Positions 1 through 6,652 of a DNA stretch of 6,652 bases are shown here, in pieces. A model generated the notes under the pieces. It did not search any database. It saw only the letters and a list, made by a program, of their open reading frames with translations, and had not been told where the DNA came from. The translations under genes were made by a program, and so were the position numbers. Origin of the DNA: an uncultured Prevotellaceae bacterium (GTDB lineage: Bacteria; Bacteroidota; Bacteroidia; Bacteroidales; Bacteroidaceae); assembly GCA_947306845.1 (NCBI GenBank), contig CAMZHP010000184.1, forward strand, positions 1 to 6,652, given 5' to 3'. Each line of letters starts with the position of its first letter. The stretch's first letter is position 1.

Positions 1-1559
1 GCGACGCCTCCACCGCCACCAACAGCGAGCAAGGCGGCGACTGGGCCATCGAGTCTTACTACGGCCGTTTCAACTACAACCTGCTCGACCGCTACCTGCT
101 CACTGCCACTATCCGTGCCGACGGTTCGTCAAGCTTCGGTGAGAACAACCGCTGGGGCTACTTCCCCTCCGTGGCACTCGCATGGCGCATCACACAGGAG
201 AAATTCATGGAGCCTGTCAAATGGCTGCGCAACGCCAAGCTCCGTCTCGGATGGGGCCTCGTCGGCAACCAGCAGTCGGGCAGCTACGCATACGGCATTG
301 CCATGAAGAGCGCTGCCACCGCTTGGGGCACCGGTTTCTTCTCCGGCAACTTCGCCAACCCCAACCTGAAATGGGAGGAGACCAAGGCCTATAACGTGGG
401 TCTCGACCTCTCCCTGTTCAACAACCGCATCGAGTTCATCGTCGATGCCTATATCAAGAAGACCGACAACCTGCTCATGCAGGCCACCCTCCCCACCTAC
501 GTCGTGAACAACACGGGCTGGAAGGGCATTTCCGCTCCCTATGTCAACACGGGCGCCATGCAGAACAAGGGTATTGAGTTCACGCTCAACACGGTCAACA
601 TCTCCAAAAACGACATCGAGTGGCGCACAGGAGCCACCATCTCTTTCAACAAAAACAAACTCACTAAATTATATACAGACGATGCCTCCATCCCCGGCAG
701 CATCGGAGGACAGGTCTATACCCTCTCAGAAATTGGTGGTCCAGTGGGACGCTTCTATGGCTACAACGTCATCGGCATGTTCACCAAGGAGGAAGACTTC
801 TATCAGAAAAACCAACTCGGGGAGTATATGATCGACGCCAACGGCAACAAACTGCCCGTGGCACGTCCCGCCGACTCCAACGGCGACCTCTATCCCATCG
901 CACAGCGAGGCATCTGGGTAGGCGACTACATGTATGAGGATGTCAACGGCGACGGCAAGATCACCGAAGCCGACCGCAAGTACATTGGTGACCCCAATCC
1001 CGATTTCACCTTCGGTATCAACAATGTCATCCGCTGGAAGAACCTCGAGCTCTCCTTCTTCTTCAACGGAAGCGTGGGCAACGACCTCTTCAACCTCGTC
1101 AAGCTCAACCACTCCAACCCGACAGCATGGGGCAACAAGCTCAAACTGGTCAACGACTATGCGAAGATCGGCATGATCGACCCGGAGGGCTCGCTCAATG
1201 ACATATCCAATGTCTATGTGCTCAATCCAGAGGAAGCTAAGACACAGCGCATCAGCGTCAGCGGCGAGAGTCAGAACGACAACAACCGCGTGAGCTCGCG
1301 CTTCATCGAGGATGGTACCTACATCCGCCTGAAGACCCTCTCACTGGCCTACAACCTCCCCAAGAAATGGTTGCGCCCGCTGCAGCTCGACTGGGTGCAG
1401 GTCTATGCCAATGTGCAGAACCTCTTCACCATCTCCAACTATGATGGCTACGACCCGGAACTGGGTTCCATCGGCCAGAGTGTCATCCTGCAGGGCATCG
1501 ACAACTACCGTTATCCCTCATCCCGGATTTACAATGTCGGACTCAAGGTCAATTTCTAA
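1..1559 (+). CDS. SusC-like TonB-dependent outer-membrane glycan transporter, C-terminal part (5' end outside window)
   Basis: This is the C-terminal 518 residues of a SusC/RagA-type TonB-dependent transporter, the outer-membrane barrel that imports oligosaccharides using TonB energy. The reading frame is open from base 3 and ends at a TAA at 1557-1559. SusC proteins usually have about 1000 residues, so roughly half is missing, including the signal peptide, any carboxypeptidase-like domain and the plug. The visible part is barrel: SYYGRFNYNLLDRYLLTATI and RADGSSSFGENNRWGYFPSV (residues about 18-57) are typical SusC strands. At 939-977 the motif DVNGDGKITEADR matches the EF-hand-like, probably calcium-binding loop common in SusC barrels. 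The protein ends NVGLKVNF, with the terminal Phe expected for outer-membrane barrel assembly. The SusD-like partner starts 24 bases downstream, so the two should form one import complex. The internal ATG at 171 is not a real start, because the homology continues upstream to the window edge. The transported sugar cannot be read from this half. Confidence 0.95.
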   Translation, partial: DASTATNSEQGGDWAIESYYGRFNYNLLDRYLLTATIRADGSSSFGENNRWGYFPSVALAWRITQEKFMEPVKWLRNAKLRLGWGLVGNQQSGSYAYGIAMKSAATAWGTGFFSGNFANPNLKWEETKAYNVGLDLSLFNNRIEFIVDAYIKKTDNLLMQATLPTYVVNNTGWKGISAPYVNTGAMQNKGIEFTLNTVNISKNDIEWRTGATISFNKNKLTKLYTDDASIPGSIGGQVYTLSEIGGPVGRFYGYNVIGMFTKEEDFYQKNQLGEYMIDANGNKLPVARPADSNGDLYPIAQRGIWVGDYMYEDVNGDGKITEADRKYIGDPNPDFTFGINNVIRWKNLELSFFFNGSVGNDLFNLVKLNHSNPTAWGNKLKLVNDYAKIGMIDPEGSLNDISNVYVLNPEEAKTQRISVSGESQNDNNRVSSRFIEDGTYIRLKTLSLAYNLPKKWLRPLQLDWVQVYANVQNLFTISNYDGYDPELGSIGQSVILQGIDNYRYPSSRIYNVGLKVNF

Positions 1560-1583
1560 ATCAAAATGTCAACATCAACAGTT

Positions 1584-3347
1584 ATGAGAAAAGTCAATAT
1601 CACAATAAGTGCCGTGCTGATGATGGTTGCCCTCATGGTGACCAGCTGCGGGGATGATTTCCTCGACCGCACACCCAAGCATGGCTATGTGGCAGGCAAC
1701 TACTATTCGACGGATGATGCGGTCATCAAGGCGCTTGAGCCCCTCTACAACTACGCATGGAGCGGTTACAACGAGCGCGGCATCGTGGGCATGGGCTCTT
1801 TCCGTGCCAATGACGCCTGGAGTCCCTATCTGCAGGGTGAGTTTGCCCGTTTCACCATTACCGGTCTGACCACCGAGATTGTCAATGCCTGGTCCTCCAT
1901 CTACATGGTGGTGTCGATGGCCAATCAGGTGATCAACGACATGGATACCTATACCACCAGCGACGTGAGCGAGGCCGTGAAGAACCAGGCCCGCGGCGAG
2001 GCCATGCTCATGCGTGGCACCGCCTATTTCTACCTGCTGAGAGGCTGGGGCGAGGTGGTGCTCTATGAGGACAATGTCGATATTACGTCACGTCCGGTGC
2101 GCCCGCTCGCCACTGAGGAGAGCGTGCTGAAGTTCATCGTGCGCGATTTCGAGCGTGCCGCCGAACTGCTCCCCGAGCGCGGGGCCAACTTCCATCCCTC
2201 ACGCTATGTGGCCAAGGCCCTGCTCGCCAAGGCTTTGCTCGCACAGAGCGGATGGAACAAGGGACAGCGCGACGAGGCCACCCTCAACCGTGTGGTGTCG
2301 CTGTGCGACGAGGTGATCAACTGCGGACAGTACAAACTGCTCGACAACTACGAGAACCTCTTCCGCCCGCAGTTCAACGACAACGAGGAGACCCTGCTCG
2401 CCATGCGCTGGGCCGACCCGCTCCTGGGTGAGTATGCCTCCAGCAATAACCTCATCTCCGACCTCGCCTGGTCGGATGTCACCGATGTCAACTGCTGGGG
2501 CGGCAGCCTCCATGCCTCGGTCGATATGATCAACTACTACAATGAGGAACCCGCCGACTCGTTCCGACTCCGCGGCACCTTCTTCACACCGGGACGCTAC
2601 TACAGCTACATCTGGAGCGAGAAGGGCGGCTACACCTACAAGACCAACTGGATGCAGTGCAAGAAAGGCGTTGTGGGCACCAAGGCCGACTGCGACGGAC
2701 ACCTGGCACAGCAAGCCTCACCGCTCAACACCTACATCATGCGCTTGGCCGATGTTTACCTCATCAAGGCTGAGGCACTCCTGGGCAACAGCAGTTCGAC
2801 CTCCGATGCACGGGCCCTGGCCGCTTTCAATGCCACCCGTCTCCGCGCCAAACTGCCTCCCAAGAGCTCGTTCACCTTTGAGGACCTCATCCGCGAGCGC
2901 CGCATCGAGTTCTGCATGGAGTACTGCAACTGGTATGACATGGTCACCTGGTATCGCTGGAAGCCCCAGTACATGCTCGACTTCTTCAACTACAAGCAGC
3001 ACCGCGCCTTCATGCTCAACAGCGGCGATGTGCTGATGAACGAAGACCACACACTGAGCTACCGCTGCGTGTTCCCCGGCACCAACAACTGGTATTTCTT
3101 CGACAACGAGGGACACTGCTACTGGAGCGACTGCCTGCGTGCCAGCGAGAGCGACAACACCGTCGTGAAGACTGCCAAGCAAGGCTATACCTACAACCTC
3201 GACTCGCTGGCCAATGCACGGGGGGCCGACTATGCGCCCATCGTGCTGAGCGAGGCCAACATCTTCATGCCCTACCCGGAGGCTGATGTGATTCAGAATC
3301 CTTATTTCAACCAGCCACCGCAGGACTATGACTTCAGCAAAGAATAA
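1584..3347 (+). CDS. SusD/RagB-like surface glycan-binding lipoprotein (SGBP-A type)
   Basis: This SusD-family lipoprotein forms the lid of the SusC transporter and binds oligosaccharides at the cell surface. From the ATG at 1584 it has 587 residues, normal for the family. The N-terminus MRKVNITISAVLMMVALMVT followed by Ser-Cys is a lipoprotein signal, with Cys22 as the lipidated residue. It continues GDDFLDRTPK, a typical SusD start. Family signatures include the helical TPR-like segment RGEAMLMRGTAYFYLLRGWG (138-157), IMRLADVYLIKAEALL (385-400), LIRERRIEFCMEY with a following WYDMVTW (435-457), and the C-terminal FMPYPEADVIQNPYFNQPP (561-579). An in-frame ATG at 1566 would add six residues (MSTSTV) before the basic start of the signal peptide. 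I prefer 1584 because it gives a conventional signal peptide; neither start has a clear Shine-Dalgarno. The mature protein contains ten cysteines, which is many for an exported protein. It is co-transcribed with the SusC gene upstream and the SGBP gene 16 bases downstream. The ligand is not readable from sequence. Confidence 0.95.
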   Translation: MRKVNITISAVLMMVALMVTSCGDDFLDRTPKHGYVAGNYYSTDDAVIKALEPLYNYAWSGYNERGIVGMGSFRANDAWSPYLQGEFARFTITGLTTEIVNAWSSIYMVVSMANQVINDMDTYTTSDVSEAVKNQARGEAMLMRGTAYFYLLRGWGEVVLYEDNVDITSRPVRPLATEESVLKFIVRDFERAAELLPERGANFHPSRYVAKALLAKALLAQSGWNKGQRDEATLNRVVSLCDEVINCGQYKLLDNYENLFRPQFNDNEETLLAMRWADPLLGEYASSNNLISDLAWSDVTDVNCWGGSLHASVDMINYYNEEPADSFRLRGTFFTPGRYYSYIWSEKGGYTYKTNWMQCKKGVVGTKADCDGHLAQQASPLNTYIMRLADVYLIKAEALLGNSSSTSDARALAAFNATRLRAKLPPKSSFTFEDLIRERRIEFCMEYCNWYDMVTWYRWKPQYMLDFFNYKQHRAFMLNSGDVLMNEDHTLSYRCVFPGTNNWYFFDNEGHCYWSDCLRASESDNTVVKTAKQGYTYNLDSLANARGADYAPIVLSEANIFMPYPEADVIQNPYFNQPPQDYDFSKE

Positions 3348-3355
3348 TTTAATCC

Positions 3356-3359
3356 AGGA
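3356..3359 (+). promoter_or_regulatory. possible Shine-Dalgarno of the SGBP gene
   Basis: AGGA lies four bases before the ATG at 3364, in the short gap after the SusD-like stop codon. It supports starting the SGBP gene at 3364 and not at the in-frame ATG at 3328, which lies inside the SusD-like gene. Bacteroidota rely little on Shine-Dalgarno pairing and the spacing is short, so this is weak supporting evidence only. Confidence 0.3.
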
Positions 3360-3363
3360 CAAG

Positions 3364-4998
3364 ATGAAAAGAAATATGTTCAACAACAGATATGGCTGGC
3401 TGGTCATGGCACTGATGGCGCTGATGGTGCTCTCTGTATCCTCCTGCAAGGACGACGAGGAGGGCATGGGCACTCCGGTCATCACAGCCGTGCGCGTGTG
3501 CGATCCGGCCAAGGCGGACAGCACTTTCACCAAGGCTGGAACTGGTCAGCAGATTGCCATCATCGGACAGAATCTCAGCAAGGTGCAGAAAGTGTTCATC
3601 AACGACCAGCAGGTGTATTTCAACCCCACGATGAACACCGACCACAGCGTCATCGTCAGCATTCCTACTGAGGACGACGGCTTTGTGCTCACCGCTTTCG
3701 ACAGCAGCCTGAAAGATGAGATCAGGGTGGAGACCTCACATGGCACCGCCGTTTACTCCTTCAAGGTGACGGCTCCCTATCCCTCCATCACACGCATCCA
3801 GGCCATGTACCCCCGAAAGGCCGGTGACCTGCTTAATGTGTACGGCCTCAACCTCGTGGATATCGAAAAGGTGTATTTCACAGACATCACAGCCGCCCAG
3901 CTCGACACCACCAAGTGGGAGACCGTCGGCGGCAACCATGTGGAAGCGACCAGTGTGAACACCGTGGTGAGCGACCATCACATCAACAGCCGCACCCAGG
4001 CTTATGAGACCACCTCGCAGTTGGGCGTCGTTATCCCCAATCTTCCTTACGAGAAGGGCGCTCTGGTCATCGAATGTGCCGGTGGAACCACCTACATCGA
4101 TTTCACCGTCGTGCCGGGAATGCCTGTCCTTAACGATATCTCATCCGACATGCCAGTTCTCGGTGAGGAAGTGGTGCTTACAGGACGTGAGTTTGTGCAG
4201 GTGGAGTCCATCACCTACGGCGATGTCACGCTCACTCCCGACCAGTTTGTCGTGGCAGAGAGCGAGGATGCCATCCAGTTCAAGATGTCCCAGCTTCCCT
4301 CACAGGGCGGCGACGGACTGCTCACCGTCACCACACCGGGCGGCAAGGCCTCCATCCTCTTCTATAACTACAACTGTCTGCTGACCAGCTTTGACGGCGA
4401 CGCCATCGACAACGGATGGGATCCCAACGCCTCGTATGAGACTGCCACCCCGGATGCAGCCCCCTTCACCAGTTCGGGCAACTATGCCCGCATCACCGTG
4501 GAGAGCGAGGCACAGCAATGGTGGGGAAAGATGGTGTATTTCCGCAAGGACTGGGACGGCAACTCTTTCGCACTGCCCTCGTTCGATGTCATCCCCGCAA
4601 CGGCCTCGGCCGATGAGGTGTATCTCGCCATGGAGGTGTACAACAACAACTCTGACTACAACAATGGCGTGTTCTCGGGCTACATCAGGTATATGATACA
4701 GCCGCTGGACAACAGTGAGAATCAGTTTGACAACTTCGAGTGGACAGACTATGATGCTGGCGCGTTTGGAAACTTCAGCCCAGTCCTCGGCGACATCAAT
4801 GGCGAGGCACCTGTGGGCAAGTGGTACCGTCACGTCCTGCCTCTGAGCAACATCCCGTGCTTTGCAGGTCACTCTTATGCCGATATCGTGACATTGGGAA
4901 TCAACCAGTTCCGCCTCCAGTCCATCAACCAGGGCACCTCGCGCGGATTCATCGATGTGTGTCTCGACAATGTGCGTATCTTCTACAAGAAGAAATAA
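3364..4998 (+). CDS. surface glycan-binding lipoprotein with IPT/TIG domains (SGBP-B-like)
   Basis: This predicted cell-surface glycan-binding protein occupies the SusE/F or SGBP-B position of the locus; no catalytic motif is seen. It has 544 residues. A signal peptide (1-27) ends in VLSVSSC, with Cys28 lipidated. The following KDDEE matches the Lys-acidic-acidic lipoprotein export signal that sends Bacteroidota lipoproteins to the outer face. Three Ig-like IPT/TIG-type domains follow, at about 38-135 (QIAIIGQNLSKVQKVFIN), 138-250 (LLNVYGLNLVDIEKVYF, with a long insertion after it) and 253-336 (EEVVLTGREFVQVESITYGD). Residues 340-544 form a separate beta-rich domain beginning SFDGDAIDNGW. It resembles the C-terminal xyloglucan-binding domain of SGBP-B proteins and ends FIDVCLDNVRIFYKKK. 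Trp386-Trp387 and Trp460 are candidate sugar-stacking residues (inference). The ATG at 3328 would overlap the SusD-like gene and put 12 extra residues before the basic N-terminus, so 3364 is preferred. The GH5 gene begins 21 bases after the stop. The binding-domain assignment is from memory of the family and would need a profile search to confirm. Confidence 0.88.
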   Translation: MKRNMFNNRYGWLVMALMALMVLSVSSCKDDEEGMGTPVITAVRVCDPAKADSTFTKAGTGQQIAIIGQNLSKVQKVFINDQQVYFNPTMNTDHSVIVSIPTEDDGFVLTAFDSSLKDEIRVETSHGTAVYSFKVTAPYPSITRIQAMYPRKAGDLLNVYGLNLVDIEKVYFTDITAAQLDTTKWETVGGNHVEATSVNTVVSDHHINSRTQAYETTSQLGVVIPNLPYEKGALVIECAGGTTYIDFTVVPGMPVLNDISSDMPVLGEEVVLTGREFVQVESITYGDVTLTPDQFVVAESEDAIQFKMSQLPSQGGDGLLTVTTPGGKASILFYNYNCLLTSFDGDAIDNGWDPNASYETATPDAAPFTSSGNYARITVESEAQQWWGKMVYFRKDWDGNSFALPSFDVIPATASADEVYLAMEVYNNNSDYNNGVFSGYIRYMIQPLDNSENQFDNFEWTDYDAGAFGNFSPVLGDINGEAPVGKWYRHVLPLSNIPCFAGHSYADIVTLGINQFRLQSINQGTSRGFIDVCLDNVRIFYKKK

Positions 4999-5019
4999 CC
5001 CATCTAAAATTTACCGATT

Positions 5020-6477
5020 ATGAGAATAAAGAATATTCTTGGCATGTTGCTGCTGGCCACGGCCGTCACCGGACTCTACAGTTGCAGCGATGAAGACGGA
5101 AAGGAAGTTGACAACGGCTTGCGGACCGGAAATGCCACCAAGTTGGAGATTTTGAGGGATTCCGTTCCCGTCAGCGACCTTTCCTTCTCGATAGGAAGAG
5201 GAGCGGCCATTCTGGGCATCAATGCTGACGGCTCCTGGACTGCCGAATTGGATGACACCACCTGGTGCAAGCTGGAGGTTCACGCAGGATATGGGTACAC
5301 CAACAAGTTCTCCTATACCAAACTCAACGTGATGAAAAACGAGGGGGAGAAGCGTTCTGCCACCCTCACGGTGAAATCTGGTTCACTGAGCAAGACCGTG
5401 GTTATCAACCAGAACGGTACGGGCACCGACCCCAACGACCCCTTCATGAGCGCGTTTACCCTGGTTGAGAAACTGGGCATCGGCTACAACCTGGGCAACA
5501 CCCTCGACTCCAATCCCATCGGCTCTTGGTGGGATCCGGAAGACAAGACACCTTATGACTTCGAGACCCAGTGGGGTCAGCCAGAGACCACGCAGGAGAT
5601 CATCGATTTCATTGCGGAGAAGGGCTTCAATGTCATCCGTGTGCCGGTGACATGGGGCATCCACTGCAATGCCAACGACGTCATCAGCAAGGCTTGGATG
5701 AACCGTGTCGAGGAGGTGGTGCAGATGGTGCTCAACGCCGGTTGCTACTGCATCCTCAATGTGCAGCACGACTCAGGCGATGCTTCCAACAGCTGGCTGA
5801 GGGCCGACATGGAGAATTATGACGCCATCAGCGCCAAGTTCAAGAAGATATGGAACCAGATTGCCACCCGTTTCCGTGACTATGACGACAAGTTGATCTT
5901 TGAGGCATTCAATGAGATCCTGAGCGCACAGGGCGAATGGGGCGACCCGGCCGATCCCTCCTGCTACACGGCTGTCAACAAGTTGGAGCAGGACTTCGTG
6001 GACGAGGTGCGTGCCACAGGCGGCAACAACGAGTACCGCAACCTGATTGTCAATCCTTACAGTGCCGGAAGCTCTCCTGCCAAACTGGCCGGAATGCAGA
6101 TTCCCAACGACAAGCATCCCAACCACATCCTGGCATCGATACACAGCTACGATCCCTATTGGTTCTGCAATGATACCAATGACAAGGATTCCCAGCAATG
6201 GTACATCTATATCTTTGACACCACTTGCCAGCAGGAGATTGACGACATCTTCACCCGCATAGAGCGTCGCTTCTCCAGCGAGTTGGGCGTGCCGTTCATC
6301 ATTGGTGAGTTTGGTGCCATCGGCAAGCATGCCGCCATGTCGGAGCGAGTGAAATACGCCCAGTACATGCGGCAGAAATTCACCCAGTACAACACCGTCG
6401 GCCTCTGGTGGATGGGACTCTGCGACAGGGAAGAACTGGAGTGGACAGAATCAGACATCGTCAACGTGCTCTTCTGA
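5020..6477 (+). CDS. BACON-domain GH5 (subfamily 4-like) endo-beta-glucanase lipoprotein
   Basis: This surface endo-glycanase is predicted to hydrolyse internal beta-1,4 links of a glucan backbone by the retaining GH5 mechanism. It has 485 residues. The signal peptide ends TGLYSC, with Cys22 lipidated and acidic residues (SDED) next, which fits export to the cell surface. Residues about 40-133 are a BACON domain (INADGSWTAELDDTTWCKLE, then KRSATLTVKSGSLSKTVVIN, then QNG). The catalytic domain runs from about 142 to the end. It shows LGIGYNLGNTLDS, FETQWGQPETT, GFNVIRVPVTWGIH with Arg207, FEAFNEIL with acid/base Glu299 after Asn298, SIHSYDPYWF with His375 and Tyr377, PFIIGEFGA with nucleophile Glu430, and GLWWMGL (Trp463-464). 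The NLGNT and QWG-P-TT pattern points to GH5 subfamily 4. The same BACON-GH5 architecture is known in a Bacteroides surface endo-xyloglucanase. The oddity is Gln249 in NVQHDSG, where a His is usual. Substrate could be xyloglucan, mixed-linkage glucan, cellulosic chains or glucomannan. It is the last gene of the transcript, ending 25 bases before the terminator stem. Confidence 0.93.
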   Translation: MRIKNILGMLLLATAVTGLYSCSDEDGKEVDNGLRTGNATKLEILRDSVPVSDLSFSIGRGAAILGINADGSWTAELDDTTWCKLEVHAGYGYTNKFSYTKLNVMKNEGEKRSATLTVKSGSLSKTVVINQNGTGTDPNDPFMSAFTLVEKLGIGYNLGNTLDSNPIGSWWDPEDKTPYDFETQWGQPETTQEIIDFIAEKGFNVIRVPVTWGIHCNANDVISKAWMNRVEEVVQMVLNAGCYCILNVQHDSGDASNSWLRADMENYDAISAKFKKIWNQIATRFRDYDDKLIFEAFNEILSAQGEWGDPADPSCYTAVNKLEQDFVDEVRATGGNNEYRNLIVNPYSAGSSPAKLAGMQIPNDKHPNHILASIHSYDPYWFCNDTNDKDSQQWYIYIFDTTCQQEIDDIFTRIERRFSSELGVPFIIGEFGAIGKHAAMSERVKYAQYMRQKFTQYNTVGLWWMGLCDREELEWTESDIVNVLF

Positions 6478-6502
6478 GCTATCGGCTCTACAAAATCTTA
6501 CG

Positions 6503-6542
6503 GGCATGGCCATGCAATCATTGCGGGCCATGCCTTTTTTTT
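6503..6542 (+). terminator. intrinsic (Rho-independent) terminator after the GH5 gene
   Basis: A perfect 9-bp GC-rich stem, GGCATGGCC (6503-6511) with GGCCATGCC (6526-6534), is followed at once by eight T residues (6535-6542). The loop can fold further into a GCAA/TTGC stem (6514-6517 with 6521-6524) around a three-base TCA loop, making a long hairpin with a small internal bulge. Its position 25 bases after the GH5 stop marks the end of the SusC-SusD-SGBP-GH5 transcript. Confidence 0.92.
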
Positions 6543-6652
6543 GTAGTCGAATAATTGTATCAAACAATGACATGAAAGTATCACGTTTTTTCATTTTTTT
6601 CCTGACTTCGGGAATTGATTAAAAAAATTCAACATTTCAAAAACCGACCATT
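6543..6652. other. AT-rich intergenic DNA, no convincing gene
   Basis: After the terminator the sequence turns sharply AT-rich, with runs of T and A, in contrast to the GC-rich genes before it. I find no clear copy of the Bacteroidota promoter element TAnnTTTG here on either strand. It probably carries leader or promoter DNA of a neighbouring unit beyond the right edge. A 16-codon frame from 6572 to 6622 is present but is not supported as a gene. Confidence 0.5.

Noticed and set aside
171..173. ATG at 171 as the start of the SusC-like gene
   Set aside because: SusC barrel homology continues upstream of it in the same open frame to the window edge, so this is an internal Met of a gene cut by the window.
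939..977. EF-hand-like or dockerin-like calcium loop in the SusC-like protein, possibly suggesting a cellulosome link
   Set aside because: A single DxNGDG loop is common in SusC barrels. There is no duplicated dockerin repeat and no cohesin in the window.
1566..1583. Upstream in-frame ATG giving six extra residues on the SusD-like protein
   Set aside because: MSTSTV before the MRK start would displace the basic N-region of the lipoprotein signal, and no ribosome-binding site favours it. Not excluded, but less likely than 1584.
2542..3036. Plus-strand frame of 164 codons inside the SusD-like gene
   Set aside because: It is the out-of-frame shadow of the SusD-like gene: rich in Ser, Thr, Pro, Ala and Arg, no recognisable motif, fully inside a strongly supported gene.
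3406..3432. Three imperfect nine-base tandem units (ATGGCACTG, ATGGCGCTG, ATGGTGCTC) in the SGBP signal peptide
   Set aside because: They code for Met-Ala-Leu/Met-Val-Leu, ordinary hydrophobic signal-peptide residues; similarity is explained by amino-acid composition and there is no sign of phase variation.
2718..3533. Long minus-strand open frame (271 codons) opposite the SusD-like gene and the start of the SGBP gene, with several others elsewhere on the minus strand
   Set aside because: Each lies opposite a well-recognised gene. Its Val/His/Glu-rich composition is what the complementary frame of GC-biased codons gives, and it spans two real genes and their junction with no domain I recognise.
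6476..6488. GAGC/GCTC four-bp hairpin overlapping the GH5 stop codon
   Set aside because: Too short to be stable and not conserved evidence of anything; no T tract follows.
6572..6600. Possible second terminator: ATGAAA (6572-6577) with TTTCAT (6589-6594) followed by T residues
   Set aside because: The stem is only six bp and mostly A-T, in a stretch where such pairings arise by chance; the GC-rich hairpin at 6503-6534 is sufficient.

Overview
The window is a piece of a polysaccharide utilisation locus (PUL) from a member of the Bacteroidota, most likely a gut or rumen Bacteroidales. The diagnostic sign is a SusC-like TonB-dependent transporter followed directly by a SusD-like lipoprotein, an arrangement characteristic of this phylum. 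The AT-rich, poorly Shine-Dalgarno-like gene junctions and the Cys-Lys-Asp-Asp-type surface lipoprotein signal agree with this. The coding DNA favours G or C in the third codon position, which fits Prevotellaceae-type genomes better than typical Bacteroides, but the genus is only a guess.

Layout, all on the + strand: (1) the C-terminal half of a SusC-like outer-membrane transporter, cut by the left edge, ends at 1559. (2) A complete SusD-like lipoprotein runs 1584-3347. (3) A surface glycan-binding lipoprotein runs 3364-4998, with three IPT/TIG-like Ig-fold domains and a C-terminal domain resembling the glycan-binding domain of SGBP-B proteins. (4) A lipoprotein endo-beta-glucanase runs 5020-6477, with an N-terminal BACON domain and a GH5 (subfamily 4-like) catalytic domain. 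(5) A strong intrinsic terminator lies at 6503-6542, followed by about 110 bases of AT-rich DNA with no convincing gene. The gaps between genes are only 16-24 bases, so the four genes almost certainly form one transcript that ends at the terminator.

Working model (inference from family knowledge): the BACON-GH5 enzyme is anchored outside the cell and cuts a beta-1,4-linked glucan backbone such as xyloglucan, mixed-linkage glucan or a cellulosic/glucomannan chain. The IPT protein and the SusD-like protein hold the polymer and its fragments, and the SusC/SusD pair imports the oligosaccharides. Gene order and domain content resemble the transporter/SGBP-A/SGBP-B part of described xyloglucan loci, and the enzyme has the same BACON-GH5 architecture as their surface endo-xyloglucanase. 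Xyloglucan is therefore the leading substrate guess, but nothing here proves it. The debranching exo-enzymes and the regulator expected of such a locus are not in the window.

This is mainly a recognisable system and not a new one. The point most worth checking is in the GH5 active site, where the usual His-His-Asp after strand beta-4 reads Gln-His-Asp.
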